Origin: Climacium dendroides | Taxonomy: Eukaryota > Streptophyta > Bryopsida > Hypnales > Climaciaceae | Direction: 5' to 3' | Length of the DNA stretch: 64,000 nucleotides | Assembly (NCBI GenBank): GCA_950106755.1 | Contig: OX467090.1 | Location: forward strand, 744,001 to 808,000 | Shown here: piece by piece, positions 45,849 through 60,600 of the stretch | How the letters are laid out: each line of letters begins with the position of its first letter | Numbering within the stretch: position 1 is the stretch's first letter | Notes under the pieces: model-generated | The model's input: the letters and a program-made list of their open reading frames with translations, nothing else | Told to the model about the DNA's origin: nothing | The model's database searches: none | Translations under genes and position numbers: made by a program

Positions 45849-47555
45849 ATGGCGACTACGGTGAAGATGTGGACAATGGAGGTCAATTTTGATATTCCAA
45901 CGTTTTACAGCAAGGTCAAAGTATTTGAAGACAAAACCTATGCATCATTCAGGCTGCGTTTGGAGGAGAAAGCAGCGTTAGAGTGGCCGTTTTAGTTCTG
46001 GGACAACGAGGAGCGGTGCAGAATACAACAGAAAATGGAATCATTGAATGACATTGTTGCAGACGTTTATATTTTACCATTGCATTCCGAGGGTGAAGAA
46101 ACAGCGTGTAAACATCACCGACTACATGATGAAGCTACGCCACCAGCACATAGTCCACCAGTAGCTGAAGCAGTTGAAGATGGAAATTTTGTGGTCATAG
46201 ACGAAGAAGGTGGAGTCACCGTCCCGGATCCAGTAGAAAGCTCTAGGGTTACTAGTACATCGGCAATCACTGCAACTTTGGAACCTCAAATGCATTCCAA
46301 TCTGATTTCCACTGAGGTTTGGGAATGCTACCTTGAGCAAAGCGAGAAGATGAAGAAGGAAATGTAGTGCTCCTCGCTTAAAGACAATCGTTGGTTGTTG
46401 AAGGCTGTTGATATCAATGGATACGGGGTAGTGAAATTTTTTTTCTTGGAATGCTGCAAAGAGGTAGGAGGGGATAGTGGTAAGCATGAGAGGAGCAACA
46501 TTCTAAACCTATTCAGCAATTTCAGATGGAAGCACTTGCTTAGCAACAGCCACGTGAAGAACTGGTGCAGACATAACGATGTACAATATGTTGATCATCC
46601 TCAATCCGTTGCTCCGAAGGGTAGGATCGCTCTATTGACTCCCGAGATGCACGAGAGCTTGATACAAGAAGGGATTTCAATCATGGAAGTGGTCAACGCC
46701 AGTTTGGGAGATTCGCAGAAGCCTTTCACCGTGATCCAACCGCTCAAGGAAGGCACACGAAAAAATTTCTAGATGAAAGTGCATTGTTTCTATTGTCGGG
46801 ACTTGATCAGCCTCTGTCCGCCCAGGAAAAATTTGGAAATCAATTTGCAACAACACTTGGTCTCCTCTAAGTACTTGCAGGCCGTAGAGCACTCTAAAAC
46901 GGGGAAGAATCAACGACCTCCTCTACTCAGTGGACGAAGGGGTCGGCTTGCCTTGTCCTCCAGGGTCAACGTACACTCTAATCAACCTGATCTTGCAAGA
47001 TGGTGGAGGGTTGAGTCTTCTCTTCTTGAGGATGCTGCTACTTGTGAGATCGCTGCTCCAAGTCAGACAAAACAAGGTGAGTCTTCTACCGTTCTTAGAA
47101 ATGCACTATTAGGTTCGCTGTGTTGGGGTTTTAGGGGTCCAAATTGCACTTACAGTGGTGTCTCTTACTCTGTTACTGAATTGCTTAATGACCTTCATGT
47201 TAGAGGCGTATGGTATCTGGAGCCTCATATAACTACAAGTTTCACTAGAAGTATTGAAGTTGTTAAAATCAATGGTACCTTTAGGCACAAATCCTGTATG
47301 AGGGTTGATTAATAAGGTTTAGGATTCCCGAATCTTGCTTGCCCCATGTGCTCTGTTATCCCTTTGGAAAATGACTTTCAGAAGAGAGTTGTGATGTGTA
47401 GACAAAAGGGGTACCAGAAGTACAGGAGCAAAAAGGCGACTTGTTTACCTTTCCCTTCCGGAACTTTCTAAGCATGGTCAGGACCTGAGGAAGAAGCTTA
47501 GAGCTCAGAAATTGTTGCATAAGGCCGCTTAGGCTAGGATCGTTCAATTAAAAGT
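45849..47555 (+). pseudogene. Decayed TE-type gene, in-frame stops
   Basis: ATG at 45849 (MATTVKMWTMEV). One frame runs to 47310 with TAG at 45993, 46365 and 46770 and no frameshift, then a TAA pair. Further coding-like sequence follows: CPMCSV...RKKLRAQKLLHK, one frame change near 47460, one TAG, then LKVTRPSLRDLAREAFSGHN and AHRLGVFGGKSALWDF. Visible features are cysteine pairs (CFYC near 46788, CPMC near 47345) that could bind zinc, and an acidic N-terminal part. I recall similar LRDLA...GGKSALWDF proteins as repetitive families in moss-type genomes, but I cannot name the family. Non-functional as it stands. Confidence 0.55.
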
Positions 47556-47724
47556 CACGCGTCCAAGTTTGAGAGATTTGGCTAGAGAGGCATTTAGTGG
47601 TCACAACGTTATTAAATTTTGTCACAGTATCATCAATGCTCATAGGTTGGGTGTTTTCGGTGGAAAGTCTGCGTTGTGGGACTTCCTTTGTTGTGTGGGC
47701 AATGCGTTGCTTCACAGTAAGCTA

Positions 47725-47924
47725 AATGTGATAGTTTGGATGATGCTCAGCTAGTTTTTGACAGGATGGAGGATCGTGATGTAATCACATGGACCGTGAT
47801 GATTAGTGGACTTGCACAAGATAGCTGTGGGAGTGAAGCATGTCGACTACATCTCCGAATGGAACAGGAGGCCCTCGAGGCTAATGCAATCACATATGTA
47901 AGCATGCTGAATAGGTTGAAGTAA
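47725..47924 (+). pseudogene. PPR repeat fragment (PLS-type)
   Basis: Encodes KCDSLDDAQLVFDRMEDRDV, then ITWTVMISGLAQ and a degenerate A.AITYVSML, which is the order of an L/S-type pentatricopeptide repeat pair. It ends at TAA 47922. There is no start, no further repeats and no E/DYW extension, so this is a fragment. It follows the decayed TE-type gene without a gap, which suggests capture or a chimeric retrocopy. Confidence 0.75.
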
Positions 47925-50900
47925 ACTTTCAAAGTCCTGGTCAAATGAAAACGAACAAGACTTGCATTAGTGATTGCACTAGAGTCAATGATTTTTATTT
48001 TTTAATCGTGTGCATTCTCAGAATTCACAGGTTTTTAATCATCTTGTCAAAACTGAACAGTTAACTTCAATTTGTGTGACCGAAGCTTCAATACTTTTCT
48101 CATTTTGTATTTCTTGTGTAATGATTTGCAGGTGCTACTAGTCCAATCAGATGTGGCAGGTTGGGGTACATTTCTGAAGGTACCACTTTCTCTACTCCTT
48201 AACAGATTGCATGGGTACTTCAAAGTCGTTTGAAGTGAAGATTATGCACGTTAGAAATAGCCTTGGCTCAAGGGAAATTTATGCAATCATTCTTTGTATA
48301 ACAAGATGCCCTAAGAGCATATCTTCACTCTAAAAATGACCCCAGAATGCAAATGGATGTGGGAATTTTGCGTGGCAAATGTTACACTGAATGTTTTTTT
48401 TTAGATGCGTAAGTATATCAGAAATGCAGTAGGGTGTTGCTGTTGTAGTTTTTTTGTTGCTGGAAGTCATTTCTTCTTGTCCACATTTTGACATTGAGGC
48501 ACATTTTCAGTACTTTGCACATTCCGTACTTTGATTCACTTCGGCTTTATGTTTTTAAACACATTCTTCATATGGCCTCTAATTCAAAGTATGACTTCCA
48601 ATTCTAATGTTATGTATTTGATTCATTCAGGCTAATTGGTGTTGAAGTGTGCTTATTGTTTACATTCACATGTCAATGCATCTGAAAGTATATATGTTCA
48701 AAGTGCTCTTTCAACCAAAACTGCATTTTCTTCACCTTGAATATAACATTGTTTGAGATTGCATAAGATTTTGAGTTAGAAAATGAATCCTTTTTTCTAT
48801 GAATTTTTTCTGTCATTTTTCCTTTTTCATTATTTTTTTATTTAGTTTTTTTACTTACAAAAAATATAGGCTAAAAAAATTGCATTGACCCACATATTAT
48901 AAGTAATGATATGGATGATTATATAGGAGATTTTTTTGCATTAGGTAATGATAAGGGCCCTCTTAATGTTGCCTAGAAGGTAAATAGGCCCCCAAAAAAT
49001 ACCCCTCCGCCGCACGTAGGTCCCTCAAATGTAGTGAGAGTGACCCCCCCGAGGGTACTTTTCATCAAAATCTAGGAGTGAAGTTTTGTTTCATGCCATT
49101 TTGATAAATGTTGCAAAAATTTGAGGGTTTTTTTCGATTTCAATGTCACACCAGGTAATAAAAAATATATTCTAAAGTAATATTAATTATTTTTTTGAAA
49201 TTATATAGATTTATTTCTACTCAAAAAAAAATTGAACCATTGAATTCCAAATAGTAAGATAAAGTTATGAAAAGTTTTCTTTTATACGAAAAAACATATA
49301 AAGTCATCTTTTGTCCTCAAATTTGAAAATTTTCGAATAAAAATAAAAACAAAAGATATTTAGATATTTGTTTTCTAAAACATTCTCACCATTGGGATTA
49401 GCAATTCTCACAATCTTCCAAAAGTTATTAGCATATTAGTTATATCTTTCATTCAGTAATATCTTCAACTTTATAATTAAAAAAAAATGAATGTCAAAGT
49501 TTTTTTGGTTAAATTTTTTAATGTATATTTTCAAAACATTTTTCAACTTAATTGAATAAAATACACAAGTTATAGGACATATTTTAATTTTCCTAGAAAT
49601 GTTAAAAGACAAAACTTTACCTTTTGGAAGGACTAGAAAAGCTTATGTTTTGAAATTTAGGCACATTGAACTTGTAGTTGGTGGGGATATTCACTTAAAA
49701 ATTTTGGAACAATGTACTTGAACAAATTAACCCAAAGATCTTATGTTTAGTTTTGTTAAAAAACAAATATTGATGAAGATTTTGACCTTGCTTTGGGAAC
49801 AAATATTTTGAAGCAGTTTTGGGCCTCTAAACGTGATGGTCCTTTAGGGGTTAATTAAATAACTTCTTAATAATAGGTGGCTTTTTCAATGAAGTGTAGT
49901 AATATTAATGTTGAATTCTTTAATTTCAAAGATCTATATGCTGTTTTGATGAAATTTTTATTTGAAATTTGAATGTTTTATTGATATTGACTTAATTTGT
50001 AGTTGTGATTTGCAACTGAGTACCAACTTTTGTACCTCATTTCTTTGATACATTTTGATGCGTGTATTTGTAGTTATTGATTTGAAATGGTATGGATGAA
50101 ATGATATGAAAGGGTTGAAATGATGTGAAATATTCCACATCATTCTTGCAATACATCTTACTACTATTGAATGTTATGGGCCTGGATGGCTTGCATATTT
50201 GATGTCCTAAGAAAAATGTAGTTTGACAGTTCATGTTCTTATAAGTTAGCTTGCCATCTATTGTGTATGTATATGTCCAGTTTTGACAAGAGCCAATCAA
50301 AGAAAAAATTCAAAGAAACAACACCATCAACATGGAGATAATGTAGTATGTTGTTTTCAAGAGTTATTAAGGAAAGCTGAACTTCTTGAATCAATTTTCA
50401 GTAAATTTTCATAGAAAAAAAAATGGAATTGGAATCTAATTCAAGTGGTTTCATATTTTTTGAATCTTTGTGGAATTAGTTACGAATTTTTGAAGTTGAT
50501 AGAGAAGGAAGTCGATAGAAACACTTGATGGATAGAGTAGATGATGTGGTGAGGTGGTCCCATGCAATAGAACATAGTAGGGAACATACTAGCAACATAA
50601 GGGAACATACTGGGAATGCAGAGAAACTTATTGGGTCTCATTTTTTTCCATTGCCCATAAGACTTTGGCTTACTACGGTCTTCTAAATTCAATAGAAATT
50701 AGAGATTTTAATTTTTTAAATTTTTTTGAGGGAGTTTGTCAAAGATAAATAAATATTCCAATCCACCATTAGAATTTGGGAGTTCTGAAGTTATGAGGTA
50801 GAAAACTTGTTAGCAAAAAAAGATAGTGTATTGTCATTTTTCCAAACATTGTGTCATTGCAAGACTTTTTTGGATGTATTTCAAAAAAAATTTCAGTGAA

Positions 50901-51682
50901 ATTTGGTGTACACATATCTAGAATTACCTTTGGTATGGTAGGTTGTGCAAGATTTTTCCACAAATAGCGGTCAAAGGCAACTAAAATTGTAGGGCAAAGT
51001 TCAAAAAAAACTTTTCTTTCAACTTTGAATGTTCATATCTTCCAATCCATACAATCAAATTTGATGAAACTTTTATCACATGTTCTCAAACAAGTTAAGT
51101 ACAAGATAAGTTAAGTACAAAAATCTAATTTTTTTTAAAGATTTATTTTTATTTTCTTAGATGAACACACCCTCGCGGCTCTAAGGGTTGAAAAAAACAA
51201 AACAGCAAAGGACCAGAGTCCTTCATTTGGGTATATTTCTGGCAGTGGGAAGGGACAACACACATGTACTCACATGTCGCATACTTACATTAGATTCGTG
51301 CCTGCTTCCGGGCCTCACAGGACTACTACGAATTCCCAAGGTTCAAAGACAAGACTTGCGCTAACAAAATCTTTATTTCGGTATTTAAATAAATGATTAC
51401 CACACTCAGTTCAAACTAGATGGTGAAACTCTACTGCGGTGAATAATGAGGAACTCAAATAAGTTACACCACATGAGGAGCACGGGGTTGAAAATAATGC
51501 CGTGCATACTGGCTATGATCTACACCCGAAGTGCAAGGCACAGTAGAGCATTATACCTCGAACCTAGTTTAATTCTTGTGACCAATTTAAAGTACTACGA
51601 ATTTGCGACTCAGGAATCTCAAACTCAATGATTTTAGAGCTTCAGCTTGCATCGTTATCTAAGTGGTAGGTTTGGTTGATAG
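47925..51682. other. AT-rich intergenic DNA
   Basis: No coding ORF, RNA gene or defined repeat seen. It includes the region downstream of the kinase/CYTH gene, with its 3' UTR just below 51683. Confidence 0.55.
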
Positions 51683-54600
51683 CTATGAACGTGACCGCTG
51701 AGTGCGGTGATAAAGTAAGCACCCCACAAAGGCCGACATGAAGAAGGTCCACAACACCTGCAATGGAATCACAAAGAAGATGAGCTTATGCTTTGCTAGC
51801 GTCGTCTGTTGTCGAGTGACCTAGAAAAAGTTCTGAGAACATAGAAATAATGGTTAAATAGTTCAAAGTATGAACTACCGAATTGACTGCTTAACTCTTA
51901 TCAAGTTGGCACGTATGTACAAAATTTGTAAGCATCGTGATGACTTCATCAATAGGACTTTCCAGGGATTATTTCGGAGCGATACAGCCTACAGGATGAC
52001 CACTGTGACACTCCCTCCAATATAAGGAAACCCCGACTTTCATGCCCCATCTCCCTAGAAAGAATCTATTATCTGGAGAGGGGGTTGGGTAGTGTCAGAG
52101 ATGAGCAAAAAAAACTGTTCTATTAAACCACGAACAGAAAACCCATTCAGAAGGTATCCAATGGAGTCAAATTTACACTCACTGTGTGAACCATGTTCCA
52201 TTTTTCAAGTCTCCGGATTCGCATGTCAAGATCCTCCAAGATGCACTCAACTGAAACTGAAGGGCCTTCAAGAATATCAGACCCCGCACTGCCCCCCTGC
52301 AACAAAAACACAGCAAGTTAGACAAGGCAAAAATTCCAGACTACACTGAATTGTTCTCTTACTGAGGGTGCAAAATTAGTGTCACTACAAGTTTAATTTT
52401 GTGGCAATTAGAGCAATACAATAATATTTCAGTCTGCACTAATCTAAAATAGTGTCACTTCGGTAAATTAGAGTCGCGCACTGATAGGATAAATCAGTGC
52501 AGCTAAAATACTTTTAAAATCGTATTCAAGTAGACCAGGAAGCACATTGCAGTACACGTAAGAAAGTGAGTGAAAATGGTAAAAATAAGAAACAATCTGA
52601 AAACCCTAAGATTGTTCCGAACTAACCTGGGCTTGAACGTAATCCACTAGTTCCTGGAGCCGAGCTGCTTGTGGATCCTCCACACCTTTGCTATTTTGGC
52701 CCGTTCCAAGTATAATTTCAATGTATGGCTGTACAGGCATTCATGATATAGACGATTAAGCGTCCGGCTTGCGACCAAGACATACAGTATAAGAAACAGA
52801 TTAATTCCAGGACGCGGAATAAATATTTTCTTTACCAAAGTAGTGTAACTGCCGTCCAGGTTAAGAGTCAATCCTGCAGCTGCCACTGACTCTTTATTGG
52901 AGCCTTTGATCTGAATGTATGGAGTCGGAATATTATGTAGCTGGTCCACTTCTATAAGAAGCTGACATAATATCAATACCCACCAAAGAAGGATCTCATC
53001 AGAGACTATGAAACCAGAACCTAATGCTTTGGAGCGTTCAAGAATAAATATGACAAAATAATATGCCTTCATCACTTCCAGTACAGATAATCAGATATTT
53101 GAGAAAATCAGATTTTGTAACCTCTTAAGTCTCACCAACGACTGCAATTGAGAATGGTAGTCGAGGGCATTCAATGAAACATTATGCAATTGTCATGCCG
53201 TATCTGATTCAGCGTATGACTGGATTCGCACATTCCATGTCCATGAAGGAATTAGAAGTATATGCCCGGATTTGACAATAGAAACTGGGGAGGGCAAGAC
53301 AACGACAGCGAATAAGGAGCTAAGAAATCACCTTATCATCTTGGTATATGGTTGCTATTGCCTCGATATACGCCACTGCTTGATATCTGTAATCCAGGAT
53401 ATCCCTCATGTTAAAAAATTGTTTTCCCTGCCTACAAGTTGTGTACAAGACAGCATGATAGTGAGCCCTGGGATTATATCTTGTGGAGTTCTTACCCCCC
53501 CAAAAGACTCGGGGTGCAAAGACCGTGTTGCAGAAACCACCTGGTGGCCTTCTGGTCATTTAGGGGTTAATAGTAACCAACGAGAAGACTGAAGACAGCA
53601 ATCACTAACTGAATTGGCTGCAAATCCTAGAAAGATAGTGTATTTCGTACACTTTACATCACTGAACACACAAATGTTAATTAAATCGGATGCAAATCCT
53701 TCGTTAGCGTGTGTAACACTGTCAACTAATGCAGAGTTCATCTAGATGCTATACTGGGCTAAGAAAGCATTTGGCTTACCCAAGAGTCAAAAGTCCTGCC
53801 ACTGTTCGCACACTAATGTCAAAATCCACCCTGGGCTGGATGATAAAATCTCCTTCTCTTATTGGCTGCAAAACGCAAAATATGAACAGAAAAAGACAAT
53901 GATTTTCGACGAAACTGAAAAACACCTACATGACGAAGAATGGAAAGATGAGGCAACAAACTCTCAAAACTACAACACAAGTACTGAAAACGGATTGTTG
54001 GGACAATACCTCACAGATCAAAAGTGCAAACCTTCCTTCACAATTTCTAACACGAATCCAATTGCTATCTGAGCCGTTGCCATTATTTGGAAGTCCTGGT
54101 AGGTGAAAATATATGTCCGTAAACTTTTGCACCGTTTTGACCATCTTTTCTGGATCCAACAAGTTTGCTATCTCCTCAAACAATACCTGGACAAAACGAA
54201 AATATCCCAAAGATGAAGTGCGACCTAAGCAATGAAATGAAAGCTTTCGAAAAAGCAGCAGATTATCCTCAAGGTAAGATGCATGACCTTCTATATTAAT
54301 AGAGGGAACCATCCGTAATCGTACCTGTTTCATCGCTGCCAAATACAATTTTCAACTAGAAAACAATATTGACTAAGTGCTAAAGACCGTAGAAGAATGG
54401 AGTTAGGAACAAGAGTGTGGAGTAAAAGTCAACGGCACCTGCTTACTGCTTTTAAGTACAAACATTGAGCTCTCTGGAGAATGGACAGGATCAAAGTCGT
54501 TGGAAATTTTTAACTGCAAATAACACACATCAATAAACGGTAGAGAGGGTACACCATTCACTACGCAGTAGATATTGAAATTAAGCTTGAGTAATTATTC

Positions 54601-57600
54601 CTCGACTAAGCATGCGACCAAATAAACAACCATACGATTGGACTCACGAATAGCGGCAACTTACATGAGCGTGTACAAGATGAGGTTCAATATCTTGTTC
54701 GAACATAGGAAAGACTGTCGTCATCACTTCCTGCTGTGATATGAGTCGCCCACTTTGTTCTAGATCTCCTTGAACTCTAGCAACAAGATGAGAATGAACA
54801 CCTCCAACCTAGGGATACGTCAAAGTGATTTTCATTAAGCAGATCTGAAGCATTTTCAAGAAAAAGGCCACAAGGCTATGATGGAAAAATGCCAATGTCT
54901 AGATAATTTCATGTACCAGCCTACACAAAGGAGTATTGAAAATCTACTCTGTTCGAGTGGTCTACAAGACATATCTCCTGAAGTTTATACACAGGATTCA
55001 CAGACCCAAATTATACTATGTTGGCAAGCACTTGTAACCAGCTTCCATGAGCCAAAAATTCGTCATTACCACAGCCACCCAAAGATTCAAAAACGGCCGA
55101 ATGTTGGGATGCAATGCGTAAACTCCCTCCAAAATAACCTGCTCCATCAACACCTTTGTGAAGCCCACCAGTATTGAAAACGAAGTCGAAATAATTTGCG
55201 GATAAATCGCTTCACCGAACCTCGACCTCACTAAGTCTTTCCTATGCAAGAAAGGAGAAAACTAGATCATTCGGAGCAACCAAGATAGGAGACTGACCAC
55301 ACCACAATCTTCGGAGACTAGAAGCTCCTTTGACCCGCTCCGCTTATTTTTCTCAAAATCGAAAACAGGGATCCTGGTTGAATTAACGGTCTTCAGATCT
55401 TCAATGTTCTGCAAATGCACAAATGTATTCTGTGATCCACCTTCTCTGGTCCTAACAGCATGAGACAAATCATTGAAAATGCAAGCAAAACCGTTCAAAC
55501 CATGTCACGTTACTGCTAACTTGTCAAACTTAGAATAAAGGCATACACTATACACTCGGCACTCGCAACAGTAAGAAAATATGTCTAGAACCTTGTGATT
55601 AACGATAAAAGACAACCAGAAACTTGTAAGACCCGCAATCATTACACAATTATAATTTTAAGTTTGAGGTTTATTTAATTTGATTGACCATCTAATAGTG
55701 CCAAACCATGAGGTCCCTAGCCACATGATTGGAAATCCCAAAATGTGTAGAGCGGCAGACTTTGGAATCACAGGTGGGGAGAAACGAATTTTGAGTGATT
55801 TAAGACTCTCATTCTTAGATGGATTTGCGCTGCTCAAGTTCGGATACACGGACTCAAAAAGAAATTGTAAAATTCCTTCCTGAGATATATATTAGCAAAT
55901 AGCGTACACAAATACAACATGGAAAAAAAAGAATCAGTCTTACGAAAAAACTTTCAGCGACCTGGGGCTCTCAACGGAAAAGAACAAACCCAACTTTCCA
56001 TCAACGTTCTAGATCTTCATAAAAAATCAAGTGTACCTTGAGAAGAAGTGGCACATCCAGTGTACTGAATTCGTCATAGTTAGAATCCTTTACTTCTTCG
56101 GCCTTAATGTAGCTCTCCATGGAAATAACTTCACAACCCACTATGTTCGCCATCTTGTGTGCAAAACTAGTCTTGCCAGATCCACTTGGGCCTCCTATCA
56201 AATGGAGAGGCACAACACTCTGTTCTCAATTATGACGATTTTTAAACATAACAGAGAACCTAGAAATATAGCAGGCCTTACTGTCGGCACACAAAATCGC
56301 AGAGGATTCCCTACAAACAAATATTATTCATGACAACACGATTAACACCGGGCCATTACAAAGATTGACCTACAAGGTGCACACGACTCTAATCTGGGAA
56401 GATAATGCATTTAAATCCCACCATCCTTCTACGATATACCTAATGAAAATGATGTCAGTATTGAAATTAAAAGCTGAATTCTTCTTGCAATATTTTGTAT
56501 CAGCAAGCAGATAAAGGATTTGCATACCAATGCCAACAATAACTGGAGGATCTCGCGCATTAAGCAGTTTCTGCACAAAAAACATCGTTAGGAAACCATA
56601 ATCTTGAGAACTATGTAATCAAAGATATAACATCCCTCTACATGTGAAAACGCAGAAAGAGCAATCTCTACCTGCACCGCTTGCACAGCCAAAAGAAGGC
56701 CTCTGTCAAAGTCAAATGTCTCAGACATTGGGAGAAGTTTGATCGCATCTTTCGAAGACATCACAGGATGATCTAAACCCCGAAAAGCGGAAGTTGAGGG
56801 GACACTGTCAGGTACACGATCATCCTCTGCAGGTGACAACCACAGCATGAGCCTTCTCAAACGGTGCCTTAGCATGATGCTACACTATCAAAAGTTACAT
56901 CGCCAATGTCGAACATGGGTGCATACAAAGAGATAAATGCAAAAAAATAGATAAATGCCTTGGTGTCGGTTTGAGAAAAAACGATACGGCAGCTAGAAGT
57001 CAAGAGAAATGAAGCAACACGTGAGAAGAAGAATCAGATAGCAAAACAATATGACAACGTGGATTAGACCTCCGCCGGAAGTTGTAAGGTGCCAGGATTC
57101 AATCACAGGGTCTACGTCTGACTTCGTTGGCGATCTCGTCCAGGTTTCTAAGGTACCCGGAGACTTCAAAGAAACCTGCTGTTTCAGCCGGATTGGAACT
57201 GGTGCGAACACATTCGGCTCTTCTATATTTAGATGGGTTGGAGATGTAAGCGTTCGTGATCCAGAGAAAGCTGAATTTGGCAGTGGTGGAGAATCCAAGC
57301 GTGGAAGACCTGTTTCACAGTCATTACATCAACCAATATGGTCTACAAATTGATAAGCAAACGACCATGGAACCTATGAGGTTCAATAATTATCAAAACG
57401 GACTTAATGGATCAACTCACTAAAGAAGAATGTAAAAAATGGGACAAAGGTGAACTGCAAACAAAAAGGATCATCACCACATAAAAGAGGCAAACAACTT
57501 CAACAGAAGTTTGGATCCTCGAACAGAAAGATTGAAAAAAGACCTACCTTTAAAGTCAAGTACAATCTCCATGTACGACTTTGTAATCCATGGACCATCT

Positions 57601-60600
57601 AAACCCAACGCAGTTGCTTCAGCTGCAACAACCTGTTTCAAGATTCATCCTTTAAGCTCAGGTAACTACGATCTTTAAACCAAAAATCAGTCCCTCCCGT
57701 GTAAGCATCCAACCTGTAAAGCACTCTTCTAAATTCCAAAATAACCGAAACAAACGAATCGATCTGGTCGAAGAAATGTACCTTGCGGTCAGTCCCCTTA
57801 ACTTGAATAAAACTCTTGTTCACATCATCAATGGTTTCTATAGATATGGATACTTTGCCGTTATCAAATGTGGCAGATTCTCGTTTGAAGCTCACAGCGA
57901 CCTGGTACCCTAACGCTAGTAGACCGCCTAATGTGGTCTTCCCCACCTGTCCAAACAAAAGAGAAAGAATAGGTATCAATTTAGAACAATTGCAAAATAC
58001 TAATGAGTATCATACAATGAAGTCAACGAAAATGTCGACGTATGTGGGAAAGGTTATTTATGTAAAATGAAAGACCAAATTCAAGTGAATCATCACAAAC
58101 CTCAAATTCAGCTCTGGGCTTTATGATAAAATGTTTATCCACTATTCTTTGATATCCCTCGGCAAGCTCATATCTGATGCCACATTGCCTCATCCTAATC
58201 CAATCACTGGTTTTTGAACAATCGTGCTGGGATGGAGGTCTCAAGTACATCTCGATATATCTGGAAGTTCAAACATAGTCCATTCAGGGTTCAATATGAA
58301 ATCAGAATCTTGTGGTGCATGGAGGACCAGATTTCTGATGAATCACTGGTCTTGTAACCTCTATCCAAGCCTGTCAAAATAATCCACCCTAAGTTTTCAA
58401 GTGACTAGTAGCTACCAATAAACTTGCATATAACTGGAGATAGTGAAAAAGGATGCTTACTGCTCATGACGCACATTTTCAGAGTTGAACATCATCTCAA
58501 TGGAAGTCTTCAGTAGCTGGAGGTAGATGCGCCACAACGGCTCAGAAATTGAGATTGATAAAACGGCATGTAAGTCGCCAAGGAACTCAAGAACAACAGA
58601 ATATATAGGCAATACACAGTCTGATATGATAAAAGAACCAATGTCTTGATACAGAAAAGATAAATTCAATAAAGACCATAGATTAAATACCTGTTTTTCC
58701 GACTTCAAAATGTAAAATGGTTCCCGAAGGCTCGCAGATACAAAACTGTTGCTAATTCTAATCTGTTGAAAACACAAACTGTCAGTGCCTCCAATCATAG
58801 AAGAATGAGGCAAGGTGTTCATGGTTACTATGGTGAAAGTGCAATACCTGTGCATGATGAAGGTCTGGTTCAATATTTGTTCGAAACGTAGGAAAGATAC
58901 TGTCTTTAAGTCGATCCAATGATAGGGTCTCGCCAATGTCCCGGCGAACTTTGGAAAGCAGATTAAAATGAACCCCTCCAACCTGCAAACCTAGCTGCAA
59001 CGTAAGTTCGAGTGTCGCTGGCAAAAGTCCACGAGCACACTAACCGTACAATGCAATCTGCCACAACTTTGTTGCATGAACTAGCTAACCCTATTTTCTA
59101 ATTCTCTTGGTGGGGATTTTAAATCGATTTAAAAAAATTCGACAAATAAATAACTCCGTTGATTCATCACATTCGTGACGTGATATTATAATCACAGTCA
59201 TGATACAGAAACACTCACCACGGCCACGCGAATGTCCAACAAAGAGCGCAATCTGGAATGAAGTGCGTAGGTACCTTCAACAAGAACCTGGTAAAGGATC
59301 CATGCACAAACGGCGCAATCAGAATTCTAAAAGTCCAATTTGGTGGCAGCAAGCTAAAAACGGGACCAAACGAATACTTCCTTCACAAAACGAGAACATT
59401 ATGAGCCTACAATTTTCAAACAAATGAACAAAAATACGAATTCATGATGGGGCCTACCACACCAGACTTCGGAACCTTCATTAAAACAAAACCTGAGCGC
59501 TTTTTTTCTTGAAAGTCGAATTCTGGCATCATTATATCCTTCCCCTTCAGCAAGTCCTGTAACGCTTGGACAGAAGTATGAGTAACCAATAAAAACATGA
59601 CAAAAGCAGCATAGAACTCCGCAAAATTCTTTTCCTCGGTAGTTGGGAAATTGACATATAAGTCTCTCTAGTTAACCTCCAGCAGCCTACGCTTGTAATC
59701 ATATAATCTGTTAGCAGCAGGTAATAGAGATATCAGATCCCTTCCGACGGTTTGCACAACTGCACATGCGACCAGGGATAAGAAGAGTACCTCTAAGTTT
59801 CGAATCAACAGCAGGAAATCAATTGTATCAAAGTAGCTGCTATCATCAACAGATAGAGAAGGATCGTGGTAATTTTCCATCGCAACAACTGCACCTCCAA
59901 GAACAGAGGCAATTTTCGTCGCGAGACTACAAAGCCCAGAAAAAGCCTTCGGTTAGGGAAGCAGTGCGTTATGTCCAGTTTTAAAACCACGCTGAACATT
60001 GTCTAAGCCAATTCAAAAGATTGTCAAAGGAGTACTAAGAATTTCTCCAACTACTTCATAAATATCAATATCCAAAATTCTAATCCTTGCCGGTAATAAA
60101 CACTCATGACGATCTATTCTGTGAGAAACAAGGATTTGACTGACGTTCGAAATTGATGCGTTGTTGTTTCGGTCATTTAACGCAAAACCCAACATCCGCA
60201 CTAGAAGCCGAGCGTACCATTCACCAGGAATTTCATATTCAAATTTCAAACACGATAGGAAGAGCAAAACGCTACAATCGAATTCCATGAAAGGAAGGAA
60301 CGCTTTAAAGAACGACAAGGTCGTACATTGTACAACAATGTTTCGAGACAAGAGTGCTTTCCAAAAAATAGGAATCCTTTGCATTTGAACGCTTCGAAGC
60401 CGGGCTCTCGTCGTGTGAGTAGAGGAAACCGTCTACCTCCACGACAGCACTCGTGGAAAAAAAATTAAAGAAAAAAATCTCAAGCAAAAGATATCGTTCA
60501 GTCTTCAATGTAAAGATAACCGATCCGCTTCATATATAAAATACACTATCTTTCCTCGACAAATTGTTCAAATTGCAAAATAGGAGAAGATACTTCAAGG

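Noticed and set aside
54305..54348. Possible micro-exon (ATGAAACAG) of the kinase/CYTH gene
   Set aside because: Exons 54439-54513 and 54010-54186 join in phase and align to module 1 without it.
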